From NCBI GenBank assembly GCA_947504045.1, contig CANNFY010000001.1, positions 558,001 through 622,000 on the forward strand: DNA of 64,000 nt, in the 5' to 3' direction. Source of the DNA: an uncultured Maribacter sp. GTDB taxonomy: Bacteria > Bacteroidota > Bacteroidia > Flavobacteriales > Flavobacteriaceae. The first letter of the stretch is position 1; the number at the start of each line of letters is the position of its first letter. Below the pieces are notes generated by a model. The model did not search any database and had not been told where the DNA came from. It worked only from the letters and a program-made list of their open reading frames with translations. Both the position numbers and the translations under genes were made by a program. Positions 16,596 through 24,567 of the stretch are shown piece after piece.

Positions 16596-17729
16596 TTAAC
16601 ACACGGTTAAATATGCATAGGTATATGAAAAACGAGCGCTTTCTGGTACATGAAGAAGTATTTTATCTCCTTTTTTAAGTTTACCGGAGGCTACTAACTC
16701 TTCTAACATTACATATATTGATGCTGCCCCTACATTACCTACATTCTCTAAGTTTAAAAACCATTTACTCCAAGGTATTTCTACACCTTGTAGTTTAAGT
16801 TCATCATAAAGGCCTTGCTTAAAATAATAGGAAGATATATGTGGCAAATAATAGTCTACATCGTCTGGAGTAATATTATTTTTTTCAAAAGCTAATTTTA
16901 AACTATCCACTCCTTTTACTAAAATGTTTTCCCCTAATAAACGAGTATCTTGTTTCATTGCGAATAAAGATATTTTTCCCCATTCTTTAGCAGGAAACTC
17001 ACTCCATGGCTTTAAATTACCATTTTCTAATTTATCTGCTCCAGCATACATACATGCCTCTATTTCATGTGCGTAAGAGTACCCTTCCATCCACTCTACT
17101 TTTAACGGCAATTTTCCTTTTGGTTCACTCTCTAAAAGTACTGCTCCAGCACCATCTGAAAGCATCCAACGTAAAAAATCTTTATTAAAAGCCAAAATAG
17201 GACTATCCTCTAATTCTTTAAGTTCTTCTATTTCATTCTCAAAAACATCTGCACGCATCCAGCTAGAGGTTCTTTCTGATCCCGCACATACCGCATTTTC
17301 TACCTGCCCAGTTTTAACAGAAAGAAAACCATACTTTAACGCATTCATTCCGGAACAACACGCTCCTGACGGAGAGTTAATTTCCATATTTCCATTCTTT
17401 AAAAAACCATGAACCATTGCCGTATGTGAAGGTAAAATTTGGTCAGGACTAGATGTTCCACAAGATAGTAACTGTATATCTGCTGTGGTAAAATTAGCAT
17501 CACATAAATTTTCCACAGCTTCTTTTGTTAACTGTGCATTATTATGCGTTACCTCACCATTTTTATTAATGGCATAATACCTTGTTTTAATTTTATTATT
17601 TCGCAAAACAATACGTCTTGCTTTAGATGTTTTTCCACCAATTAGTCCAAGTTTCTCTTCCATTTGATCATTATCAACTGGTTCGTTAGGTAAAAACTTA
17701 GATATTCTTGTTATGTATACTTCTTTCAT
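16596..17729 (-). CDS. darB: DarB-like ketosynthase III (dialkylresorcinol synthesis)
   Basis: 377 aa with the FabH/KASIII layout: Cys125 in SPSGACCSGMNALK, His in YYLPHISSYYFKQGL (PHQANxR position) and Asn in ENVGNVGAASIYVML. The triad C-H-N is complete. DarB joins two beta-keto acyl units into a cyclohexanedione, which DarA converts to a dialkylresorcinol. The DarA-like gene lies immediately upstream with a 4-nt overlap (ATGA), the usual darA-darB arrangement. FabH itself is about 320 aa; the extra length is typical of DarB. Assigned mainly from context and the KASIII motifs. Confidence 0.85.
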   Translation of the reverse strand: MKEVYITRISKFLPNEPVDNDQMEEKLGLIGGKTSKARRIVLRNNKIKTRYYAINKNGEVTHNNAQLTKEAVENLCDANFTTADIQLLSCGTSSPDQILPSHTAMVHGFLKNGNMEINSPSGACCSGMNALKYGFLSVKTGQVENAVCAGSERTSSWMRADVFENEIEELKELEDSPILAFNKDFLRWMLSDGAGAVLLESEPKGKLPLKVEWMEGYSYAHEIEACMYAGADKLENGNLKPWSEFPAKEWGKISLFAMKQDTRLLGENILVKGVDSLKLAFEKNNITPDDVDYYLPHISSYYFKQGLYDELKLQGVEIPWSKWFLNLENVGNVGAASIYVMLEELVASGKLKKGDKILLHVPESARFSYTYAYLTVC

Positions 17730-18655
17730 GAATTTTCCTTTAAATAAACCGAAGAAAAATATTCTTTCTCTCTCTTTCTTTTAAGGCGCGTAGGCAAATA
17801 AGACAACAAAAATACAATAAAAACTATTGGTGCAATAACCCATATTGCAAATAATAAATAATACTTAAATACCTTAAGAAGTTTTACCCTTTTAGGGTCT
17901 CCAGATTGCCCTTTTTTTATAATAAGATTAGCCCACTTAGAAAATATAGCATTGCCTCTTTCATCTGTTTTTATTAAATAAGGATTAACAATTACACCTC
18001 CTAATTGTTTAAATTCTTTTTGAAGTGATGAGTAATCGTCTTTTAACAATGCATTTTTAATAGATGGCCCATACTTAAAGGCCTCTTTAATATCTTTATC
18101 TGATACTCCTGGTTTTGGAAAAATACCAAGGTAACGGTCTTTTTTACCAGAAAGCATCCAATATTCTATAGTAATAACACTTATGTGGTTTATATGTTTA
18201 TCTACAAAAGCAAGATGGCCAACCAATTTAGCATTAGCGTTTACCAAAAGCCTTTTTACTTTTTCTTGAGCTTGAAGCCACATATTCCTACATGCTACAA
18301 CCGTAATTACTGGTGTATCGCCTAATATTTTTTTAGCAAAATCTGATTTTAAAAAAGAATTAATAGGTATAGAAGGGGTTAAAAACCATACTTGATACCC
18401 CAAAACTACTAAGTCATATTTTTTGTTCAAAATTTCTTCTGGAGGAGTTTCTATTTCCGATGGTATTTGCAAAAAAGTTTCTGGAAAAACATCATAAAAA
18501 CTATCTGGCTTCCACGGAAAATCAAAAGGTTTTTTAGGCTTAATTTCGTAATAAGTAACGTTAATATCTTCCTTAAAAATTGGGGTAATCATATTTTTAA
18601 GAATAGTAGTTAACTGCCCTGTCTGAGAGTAATGAATAACTAATATTTCTTTCAT
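17726..18655 (-). CDS. darA: DarA-like dialkylresorcinol-forming enzyme (flavodoxin-like)
   Basis: 309 aa. It opens with EILVIHYSQTGQL, the FMN phosphate-binding loop of flavodoxin-like folds, and continues with YDLVVLGYQVWFLTPSIPINSFL. A single hydrophobic segment near the C-terminus (about residues 262-290) and a basic tail anchor it in the membrane. Proteins of this kind are annotated as the dialkylresorcinol condensing enzyme DarA in flavobacteria, where DarA is the aromatase that oxidises DarB's cyclohexanedione. The 4-nt overlap with the DarB-like gene supports this. Confidence 0.83.
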   Translation of the reverse strand: MKEILVIHYSQTGQLTTILKNMITPIFKEDINVTYYEIKPKKPFDFPWKPDSFYDVFPETFLQIPSEIETPPEEILNKKYDLVVLGYQVWFLTPSIPINSFLKSDFAKKILGDTPVITVVACRNMWLQAQEKVKRLLVNANAKLVGHLAFVDKHINHISVITIEYWMLSGKKDRYLGIFPKPGVSDKDIKEAFKYGPSIKNALLKDDYSSLQKEFKQLGGVIVNPYLIKTDERGNAIFSKWANLIIKKGQSGDPKRVKLLKVFKYYLLFAIWVIAPIVFIVFLLSYLPTRLKRKREKEYFSSVYLKENS

Positions 18656-18660
18656 TTTAC

Positions 18661-19539
18661 TTATTTAGAGTTCCAAAATTTAAAATAATTAAACCATTGT
18701 AATGGATATTTTTCTATCATCCACTCCATGCTTTCTGTATATTCTTTTAATAAAGCTAAGGCGTTTCTGCTTTGCACATTTGCTTTTCTTGCAAATAGAT
18801 GATAATGTTTTTTTGGTTCTTTCATTACATACACAAAAAGAACAGGAACATTTAACCTAGAGGCCATTAAAAAAGGCCCAGCAGGAAACTCTGCCTCTTC
18901 TCCCAATAATTTTTGAGTAAGAGTTTTATTTCCTTCAAAATAACGATCTCCAGTAAAACATACTAAACCACCTTGATCTAGAGCTGTTTTTATTTCAAAA
19001 ATGTGATTTAAACCCTCTTTAACCAATATAAATTTTATACTAGACTTTACCGTTACACTTTCTAAATATTCTTTTATTTTTTCGTGCTCATTATCTGTAG
19101 TAACAAGATGAATTTGCGAATTATGATCTATTTCATCAAAAAAGAAATCTGCAATTTCAAAATTTCCAATATGGGCACTAATTAAAATACCACCTTGTTT
19201 TTTTTTTAAGAGTTTATTAATCTCCTCTACACCATCAAATTCATATGTAAACTTATTTCTTAAACCACTTGATATAGCTACTTTGTCTATTATGGTTTGC
19301 CCAAAAACATAGGTGTTTTTTAATACACTTATTGTGCTTTTTAACTTAGAATATTTTAAATGATTTTTAAAATAATCGTAACTAGAAGATCTTCCCTCTC
19401 TAGAAAATAGAAAGAAATAAAAAACAACAAAGTTTAGTATAAAATAAGCAAAAGAAAGGCCTAAAGTTTTTATAAAAAAAACAAAGATCCTATACCCTAA
19501 TACGGTTCCTTTGGATTTTCCTTCCCACTTTTTTGCCAT
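18661..19539 (-). CDS. LpxL/HtrB-like acyltransferase
   Basis: 292 aa with a membrane helix near residues 18-45 and the LpxL active-site motif SAHIGNFEIADFF, an HX4E arrangement. Later segments CFTGDRYFEGNKT and AGPFLMASRLNVPVLFVYV fit the lipid A lauroyl acyltransferase family (about 300 aa). Aryl polyene clusters carry such an enzyme, thought to attach an acyl or aryl-polyenoyl group to a lipid or sugar. It is one of two candidates in this locus, with the BtrH-like protein, for the ester link between polyene and acceptor. It lies 5 nt before darA. Confidence 0.88.
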   Translation of the reverse strand: MAKKWEGKSKGTVLGYRIFVFFIKTLGLSFAYFILNFVVFYFFLFSREGRSSSYDYFKNHLKYSKLKSTISVLKNTYVFGQTIIDKVAISSGLRNKFTYEFDGVEEINKLLKKKQGGILISAHIGNFEIADFFFDEIDHNSQIHLVTTDNEHEKIKEYLESVTVKSSIKFILVKEGLNHIFEIKTALDQGGLVCFTGDRYFEGNKTLTQKLLGEEAEFPAGPFLMASRLNVPVLFVYVMKEPKKHYHLFARKANVQSRNALALLKEYTESMEWMIEKYPLQWFNYFKFWNSK

Positions 19540-19546
19540 TGCAATG

Positions 19547-19789
19547 TTACCCTAATTTTTGCTCAATAAGATTGTAAAAATGTTGCAATGTAGTAACGTT
19601 GATAAAATCTTCACCAACAAGTTTTACTCCAAAATTAGATTCAACAGCAACTACAAGGTCTACAAAATCTAAACTATCTAATTCTAAAGTATCTTTAAGG
19701 TTAGCTTCAGGATGAATATCCTCTTCTTCTACCTCAAATTCATCTATAAGAAAGTCGTTTATCTTTTCAATAATAACTTCTTTATCCAT
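19547..19789 (-). CDS. Acyl carrier protein (second)
   Basis: 80 aa; the phosphopantetheine serine is Ser39 in TLELDSLDFVDLVVAVE. It is very acidic. It starts directly after the KS gene stop (no gap) and 7 nt before the LpxL-like gene, which suggests it works with that KS and possibly donates acyl groups to the acyltransferase. The two ACPs of the locus share the DSxD core but differ in flanking residues, so they probably have different partners. Confidence 0.94.
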   Translation of the reverse strand: MDKEVIIEKINDFLIDEFEVEEEDIHPEANLKDTLELDSLDFVDLVVAVESNFGVKLVGEDFINVTTLQHFYNLIEQKLG

Positions 19790-21010
19790 CTATTTTATTG
19801 TTTTTATTACAAGAGCAGAGTTTGTTCCCCCAAACCCAAAAGAATTGGATAAAAATACATCAATTTTTTTATTTATGGTTTTGGTTGCTAAATTTAATTT
19901 AGCGGAATCTTCATCTGTGTTTTCTAAATTTATATTTGGAGCTACAAATGAGTTTTGCATCATTAACATAGAATATATTATTTCACTAGCTCCTGCCATC
20001 CAACATTCATGCCCAGTCATAGATTTTGTTGAGCTTACCAAAGGCTTATGTTTTCCAAAAACTTCATAAATTGCTTTTGCCTCATTAGCATCGCCTACTG
20101 GTGTAGAAGTTGCATGCGCATTAACATAATCTATTTGCGAAGCATCTATGTTAGCATCTTCTAAAGCTCTTAGCATTGCTTTTGAAGGTCCGTCTACGTT
20201 TGGTGTAGATATATGCCCACCATTGGATGAAAATCCGTAGCCTACAACCTCTCCTAAAATTGGCGCTCCTCTTTTTATGGCAGATTCGTAACTTTCTAAT
20301 ATTACAGTAGCTCCACCTCCACTTGGTACCAAGCCACTCCTATCTTTATCAAAAGGGCGCGATGCCTTAGTTGGGTTTTCATTATTTATTGCAAAAACCC
20401 CAAGACCATCAAAACTAGCCATTGCTAACGGATTAATTTCTTGTGCTCCTCCTGATATAATACAATCTTGCATGCCACTCTTAATTAAATGGTACGCCAT
20501 ACCTATTGCATGGGAACCACTTGCACACGCTGCACTAACTGTAAAATTAACACCTGTTAATCTATATATAGTAGATAGGTTCATGGTAATTGTAGAGTTC
20601 ATTGCTTTAAAAATAGCACCTGAACCAACAAGTGTTGTATCTTTCTTTTCTCTAACTGTATCTATAGAGTCTATTACAGATTTTGCAGTACTATCATTAC
20701 CATAAATAATACCTACTTCATTTGCATCTAAATATTCTTGTGAAATTTTAGCATTAGCCAACGCTTCTGCTGTAGCTACGTATGCATAGGCACCTTCTTG
20801 TCCTAAACTAATACGCTGCCTTCTAGAAAGTATTTTTTTTAAAATAGGAGGATCCACCATTCCTGTTAGGGGAGATCTATACCCTAAATCTTTTCTTTCT
20901 TGATCAAAAACAATTCCAGATTTACCCTCATATAAAGAGGATTTTACCTCATCTAGGTTTTTTCCTATACAAGAATATATTCCCATTCCAGTAATTACAA
21001 CTCTTCTCAT
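19790..21010 (-). CDS. Beta-ketoacyl-ACP synthase (ApeO-like, FabF family)
   Basis: 406 aa. The catalytic residues are intact: Cys162 in VSAACASGSHAIG, His299 in VNAHATSTPVGD, Lys329 and His334 in STKSMTGHECWMAGASE. The GHECWMAG variant in place of GHTLGAAG is characteristic of the aryl polyene KS subfamily as I know it. It would elongate the polyene chain together with the adjacent ACP (no gap) and ketoreductase (15-nt gap). A CLF-like partner is probably one of the KS-like proteins at 6444-7508 or 9006-9611. Confidence 0.93.
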   Translation of the reverse strand: MRRVVITGMGIYSCIGKNLDEVKSSLYEGKSGIVFDQERKDLGYRSPLTGMVDPPILKKILSRRQRISLGQEGAYAYVATAEALANAKISQEYLDANEVGIIYGNDSTAKSVIDSIDTVREKKDTTLVGSGAIFKAMNSTITMNLSTIYRLTGVNFTVSAACASGSHAIGMAYHLIKSGMQDCIISGGAQEINPLAMASFDGLGVFAINNENPTKASRPFDKDRSGLVPSGGGATVILESYESAIKRGAPILGEVVGYGFSSNGGHISTPNVDGPSKAMLRALEDANIDASQIDYVNAHATSTPVGDANEAKAIYEVFGKHKPLVSSTKSMTGHECWMAGASEIIYSMLMMQNSFVAPNINLENTDEDSAKLNLATKTINKKIDVFLSNSFGFGGTNSALVIKTIK

Positions 21011-21025
21011 TATCTACAAACTCCT

Positions 21026-21778
21026 TTAAGAGTATATCCCTCCATTTATATTTATTACTTCTCCTGTAATATAAGAAGCTTTTTTAGAAATTAAAAAAGA
21101 AACTAGGTCTGCTACTTCTTGAGCTTCTCCAAACCTGTTGGCAGGTATCATTTTTTTTAACTCTTTTTCGTTAAGCTCCCCTGTCATATCTGTTTTAATA
21201 AAACCTGGAGCTACTGCATTAACCGTAACATTTCTTTTAGCTACTTCTTGTGCTAATGCTTTTGTTGCTGCTATAATTGCACCTTTTGCTGCAGAATAAT
21301 TTGTTTGCCCTGGTGTTCCTTTAAGACCAGAAACAGAAACCATATTTACTATTCTTCCGTATTTATTTACTAGTAATTTTTGAATAAGATGATTTGTCAC
21401 ATTAAAAAAGCCATTTAAACTTGTATTAATAACCGTAGACCAATCTTCTGGCTTCATCCACATAAATAAGCCGTCTTTAGTTATTCCTGCATTATTTACA
21501 ATTGCTTCTATAATAGCATTTTCATTTGCTTGTTGCCAAGCATCTAATTTTGCTTTAACATCCTCTAAATTACCAACATTAAATTGAATAATTTCCCCAG
21601 AACCTCCTGCGTTTTCTACTTCTTTTAAAGTATTGTCTGCGGCTTCTTTATTACTATTATAGTTAATAAGAATTTTATAATCTGAATCTTTTGCTAATTG
21701 AATGCATACTGCTTTTCCTATTCCACGAGAGCCTCCTGTTACTAGAGCATACTTTTTAGGTTCAATTTTCTCCTTCAT
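21026..21778 (-). CDS. 3-oxoacyl-ACP reductase (FabG-like SDR, ApeQ-like)
   Basis: 250 aa short-chain dehydrogenase. The NADPH-binding motif is ALVTGGSRGIGKAVC, NNAG is present in AIVNNAGITKDG, and the catalytic Ser-Tyr-Lys lies in MVSVSGLKGTPGQTNYSAAK. It should reduce beta-ketoacyl-ACP to the hydroxy form before dehydration by the hotdog subunits. Placement between the tyrosine ammonia-lyase side and the KS gene fits the aryl polyene cycle. A role in general fatty acid synthesis is less likely given the operon. Confidence 0.93.
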   Translation of the reverse strand: MKEKIEPKKYALVTGGSRGIGKAVCIQLAKDSDYKILINYNSNKEAADNTLKEVENAGGSGEIIQFNVGNLEDVKAKLDAWQQANENAIIEAIVNNAGITKDGLFMWMKPEDWSTVINTSLNGFFNVTNHLIQKLLVNKYGRIVNMVSVSGLKGTPGQTNYSAAKGAIIAATKALAQEVAKRNVTVNAVAPGFIKTDMTGELNEKELKKMIPANRFGEAQEVADLVSFLISKKASYITGEVININGGIYS

Positions 21779-21799
21779 TTATTTTTAATGCTTTCTAAT

Positions 21800-22930
21800 T
21801 TATTTACTAGTATTTACAAAGTTTTCTGCATTCTGAAACCATTTTCCTCCAAGAACCTCTCCTTTTTCATTAATAAAGCCCCACATTTTTTTGTATTTTA
21901 CTTTTGCTAAGCCATTAATAAACCCTTTTTTAAAACCAGACATTACAAAAGAAAAACCGCCAGATATATCATACTCCATAGGAATAACTAAGGTTCCTGA
22001 AGTATTAATAAACCCCCATTTTTTATCTCTTACAGGAGCTAAACCTTTGTCTCCAAAAATTTCTGCGTCTTTATAATCAAAAGCTATTACCTCTTCGCCT
22101 TTTTCATTTATATACCCCCATGTTTTTTCTTTTAAAACAGGAGCTAATCCACCTACAAAAGCTTTTGCTTTATTATACACTGGCTCTATAACCCACTCGC
22201 CTTTTGCATTAATAAAACCCCACATTTTACCTTTTCTTGCATAGGTAAGGCTAGAAGAATCATGAAAATCCCAAATTTTAGTAGCACCAGGTACAACTTG
22301 TAATTTACCATTAACTATTACACCAAAATCTTCGCCTTTTCTTCCCCATATACCATTACTATTATACCTGCTAATTTCTTTATATTCTGCAGGTATAACC
22401 AAATCTCCTTTTTTATTAATTAAGCCCCAAGACTCTCCTACTTTAACCTTGGCATGACCTTCCCAAAAGTTTTTTACTATAGTATATTTAGGTTCTAAAA
22501 TAAGTTTACCATCGGTTCCTAAAATTCCTATTTTTTCTCCTTTTTTAAATAGCGCTACACCATCTTTAAAATCGTAATATTTATCTGGAATAGGGGTTTC
22601 TAATTGTTTTCCTGTTCCGTCTATATATTTCCAAACCTCATTACTAAACACTAAGGCATATCCAGAATTAAATCTTTTTACTTTATCGTATTCTGGTTTA
22701 ATTACCCACTCTCCTTTTGTATTAATAAAGCCCCATTTTTCATTTTTTCTAGCTGCTGCATATTTGCCAGAAAAACTTGCTGCTTTTTCAAATTGTGGCT
22801 CAATTACATATGCTCCAGATTTATTAATGTACCCAAACATATCGTTCTCTCTAACCAATGCAAGTTCTTGTGCATAGGTAAATGATATGGATAATAAAAT
22901 AGTTAAAATGAATAAAAGCCCCCTTTTCAT
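21800..22930 (-). CDS. Exported WG-repeat protein
   Basis: 376 aa with a signal peptide (residues 1-20, cleavage after TYA). The rest is about nine imperfect repeats of roughly 35-45 residues, each like KWGFINTKGEWVIKPEYDKV, i.e. WG repeats that form a beta-propeller-like or solenoid surface. Such proteins have no known enzymatic activity and may bind partners in the envelope. Its location between the ammonia-lyase (6-nt gap) and ketoreductase genes is unexpected for a biosynthetic operon and may indicate a structural role in pigment placement. Function is not established. Confidence 0.9.
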   Translation of the reverse strand: MKRGLLFILTILLSISFTYAQELALVRENDMFGYINKSGAYVIEPQFEKAASFSGKYAAARKNEKWGFINTKGEWVIKPEYDKVKRFNSGYALVFSNEVWKYIDGTGKQLETPIPDKYYDFKDGVALFKKGEKIGILGTDGKLILEPKYTIVKNFWEGHAKVKVGESWGLINKKGDLVIPAEYKEISRYNSNGIWGRKGEDFGVIVNGKLQVVPGATKIWDFHDSSSLTYARKGKMWGFINAKGEWVIEPVYNKAKAFVGGLAPVLKEKTWGYINEKGEEVIAFDYKDAEIFGDKGLAPVRDKKWGFINTSGTLVIPMEYDISGGFSFVMSGFKKGFINGLAKVKYKKMWGFINEKGEVLGGKWFQNAENFVNTSK

Positions 22931-22936
22931 AATATT

Positions 22937-24463
22937 TTAGTTTTCGTTGTTAATAATAAAATCTTTTACTTGATTAACAAAAGGATACATTACTGGATCC
23001 TCTTTAAACGGGGGTACTATTTTTCTTATTTTAGAATATAAAGCTTTTGTTTTAGATGAAATTTTATCTTGAACTTCTAAATACTCTATAGCTTGTGTAA
23101 TTGTAATTAGTTCTATTGCCATAACTTCAAAAGCATTTTCAATTACTCTTTTAGTTATTAATGCTGCATTTGTTCCCATACTAACAATATCTTGATTATC
23201 GTTATTATTTGGTATACTATGCACATACATTGGGTTAGATAGCATTTGGTTTTCTGCTGTAGTAGAAGTTGCGGTAAATTGCACTCCTTGCATACCAAAA
23301 TTTAAACCTAACTCACCAAGGTTAACAAACGGAGGAAGTATATCATTTAACTTAGAGTTCATTAAAAAATTAAGTTGCCTTTCTGCCAACATACTGGTTT
23401 TTGCAACTACTATTTTTAACTTATCCATTTCTAATGAAACATAATCTCCATGAAAATTACCACCATGATAAACATGCTTTTTTTCTACATTAACTATGGG
23501 ATTATCATTAGCAGAATTTACTTCTTCAATCATTATTTTTTCCACACCATTTAGGGTATCTAAAACAGGCCCTAATATTTGCGGAACACACCTAATGGAA
23601 TAATATTCTTGTACTTTTTCTTCAAAAACAGAAACATTATCATTATTAGTATATAAATGATGTTCTCTTTTTCTTGTTAGTTGGCTATCTTTTAAATGAC
23701 TACGCATAGAACGCGCAATTTCTCGCTGCCCTTTATGCATTTTTGTATTATTTAGCTCTTCGGACAAATGATCATCATAAGCCTGCATAATTTCATTTAT
23801 TGCAGATGAAGAAGCAATCATCCATTCTAATAACCTACGGGTATATATTGTATTTACAATACCTATACCTGTCATTACAGATGTACCATTAATAAGACCT
23901 AAGCCCTCTCTAAGTTCTACCGTAATTGGCTTTAAACCTTCCTTTTTAAATATTTCTTTTGTGGTCTTTCTTTCTCCTTTATAAAAGACCTCACCTTCTC
24001 CTATTAAAACTAGTGCTAATTGTGCTAATTGCACCAAATCTCCACTAGCTCCTACACCACCATGCTCATATATTAAAGGTGTTATATCTCTATTAATTAA
24101 CTCTATCATTAATTCTACAACAGAAATATGTATTCCAGAGTTTCCTAAACTTAATGTATTAAGTCTAGCTAACATAGCTGCTTTTACATATTGAGGTGCA
24201 ATGGGATTTCCTGTTCCAGAAGCATGGCTTCTGATAAGGTTGTATTGTAATTTAATTCTTTCGGAGTCTTTAATCTTATACTGAGCCATTGGCCCAAATC
24301 CTGTATTAACTCCGTAAATTACTTTGTTTTTAGAAAATTCTTTTAAAAACTCATGACTTTCATTAATTGTGTCTACAGCTTTTTGATCAATAGTTAATTT
24401 TTCTCCTTTGAAAATTACATCATAAAATTCTGCAATTCCTAACTTTCCTTTAATTTTTGGCAT
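22937..24463 (-). CDS. Tyrosine ammonia-lyase (MIO-type aromatic amino acid lyase)
   Basis: 508 aa. The MIO cofactor forms from Ala139-Ser140-Gly141 in GGVGASGDLVQLAQ; the catalytic Tyr50 lies in VIYGVNTGFGPMAQ. The selectivity pair is Ser79-His80 (LIRSHASGTG), which looks like histidine ammonia-lyase, yet the whole sequence resembles, from memory, the F. johnsoniae tyrosine ammonia-lyase, which also has SH. It deaminates tyrosine to 4-coumarate, the aryl starter of flexirubin. As first gene of the operon it follows a consensus promoter at 24525-24554, with a leader of about 55 nt. Confidence 0.93.
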   Translation of the reverse strand: MPKIKGKLGIAEFYDVIFKGEKLTIDQKAVDTINESHEFLKEFSKNKVIYGVNTGFGPMAQYKIKDSERIKLQYNLIRSHASGTGNPIAPQYVKAAMLARLNTLSLGNSGIHISVVELMIELINRDITPLIYEHGGVGASGDLVQLAQLALVLIGEGEVFYKGERKTTKEIFKKEGLKPITVELREGLGLINGTSVMTGIGIVNTIYTRRLLEWMIASSSAINEIMQAYDDHLSEELNNTKMHKGQREIARSMRSHLKDSQLTRKREHHLYTNNDNVSVFEEKVQEYYSIRCVPQILGPVLDTLNGVEKIMIEEVNSANDNPIVNVEKKHVYHGGNFHGDYVSLEMDKLKIVVAKTSMLAERQLNFLMNSKLNDILPPFVNLGELGLNFGMQGVQFTATSTTAENQMLSNPMYVHSIPNNNDNQDIVSMGTNAALITKRVIENAFEVMAIELITITQAIEYLEVQDKISSKTKALYSKIRKIVPPFKEDPVMYPFVNQVKDFIINNEN

Positions 24464-24524
24464 CTAATGTTGGCTATACTTAAATAAGCGGCAATTTATA
24501 AATAAAAATGATTAATTTGGTGTG

Positions 24525-24554
24525 CAAATTTATATTATTTAATAAATACCCAAT
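24525..24554 (-). promoter_or_regulatory. Main promoter of the flexirubin operon
   Basis: On the minus strand TAAATTTG (24532-24525) matches the Bacteroidota -7 element TAnnTTTG exactly. ATTG (24554-24551) is a near match to the -33 TTTG, with an 18-nt spacer. Transcription would begin about 24518, some 55 nt before the ATG at 24463. All genes down to 2999 are within 38 nt of each other or overlap, so this may be the only promoter for 27 genes. The element lies in the short divergent region shared with the FAD enzyme gene. Confidence 0.6.
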
Positions 24555-24567
24555 TTTAAATTACAAG

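Noticed and set aside
19845-20069. Plus-strand open frames inside the flexirubin operon (for example 74 aa here)
   Set aside because: They are antisense shadows of strong minus-strand genes with intact catalytic motifs and have no promoter or recognisable product.
22937-24463. Histidine ammonia-lyase of the hut pathway
   Set aside because: The Ser-His pair suggests it, but there are no hutU, hutI or hutG genes nearby, the gene leads an aryl polyene operon, and the full sequence resembles the flavobacterial tyrosine ammonia-lyase.
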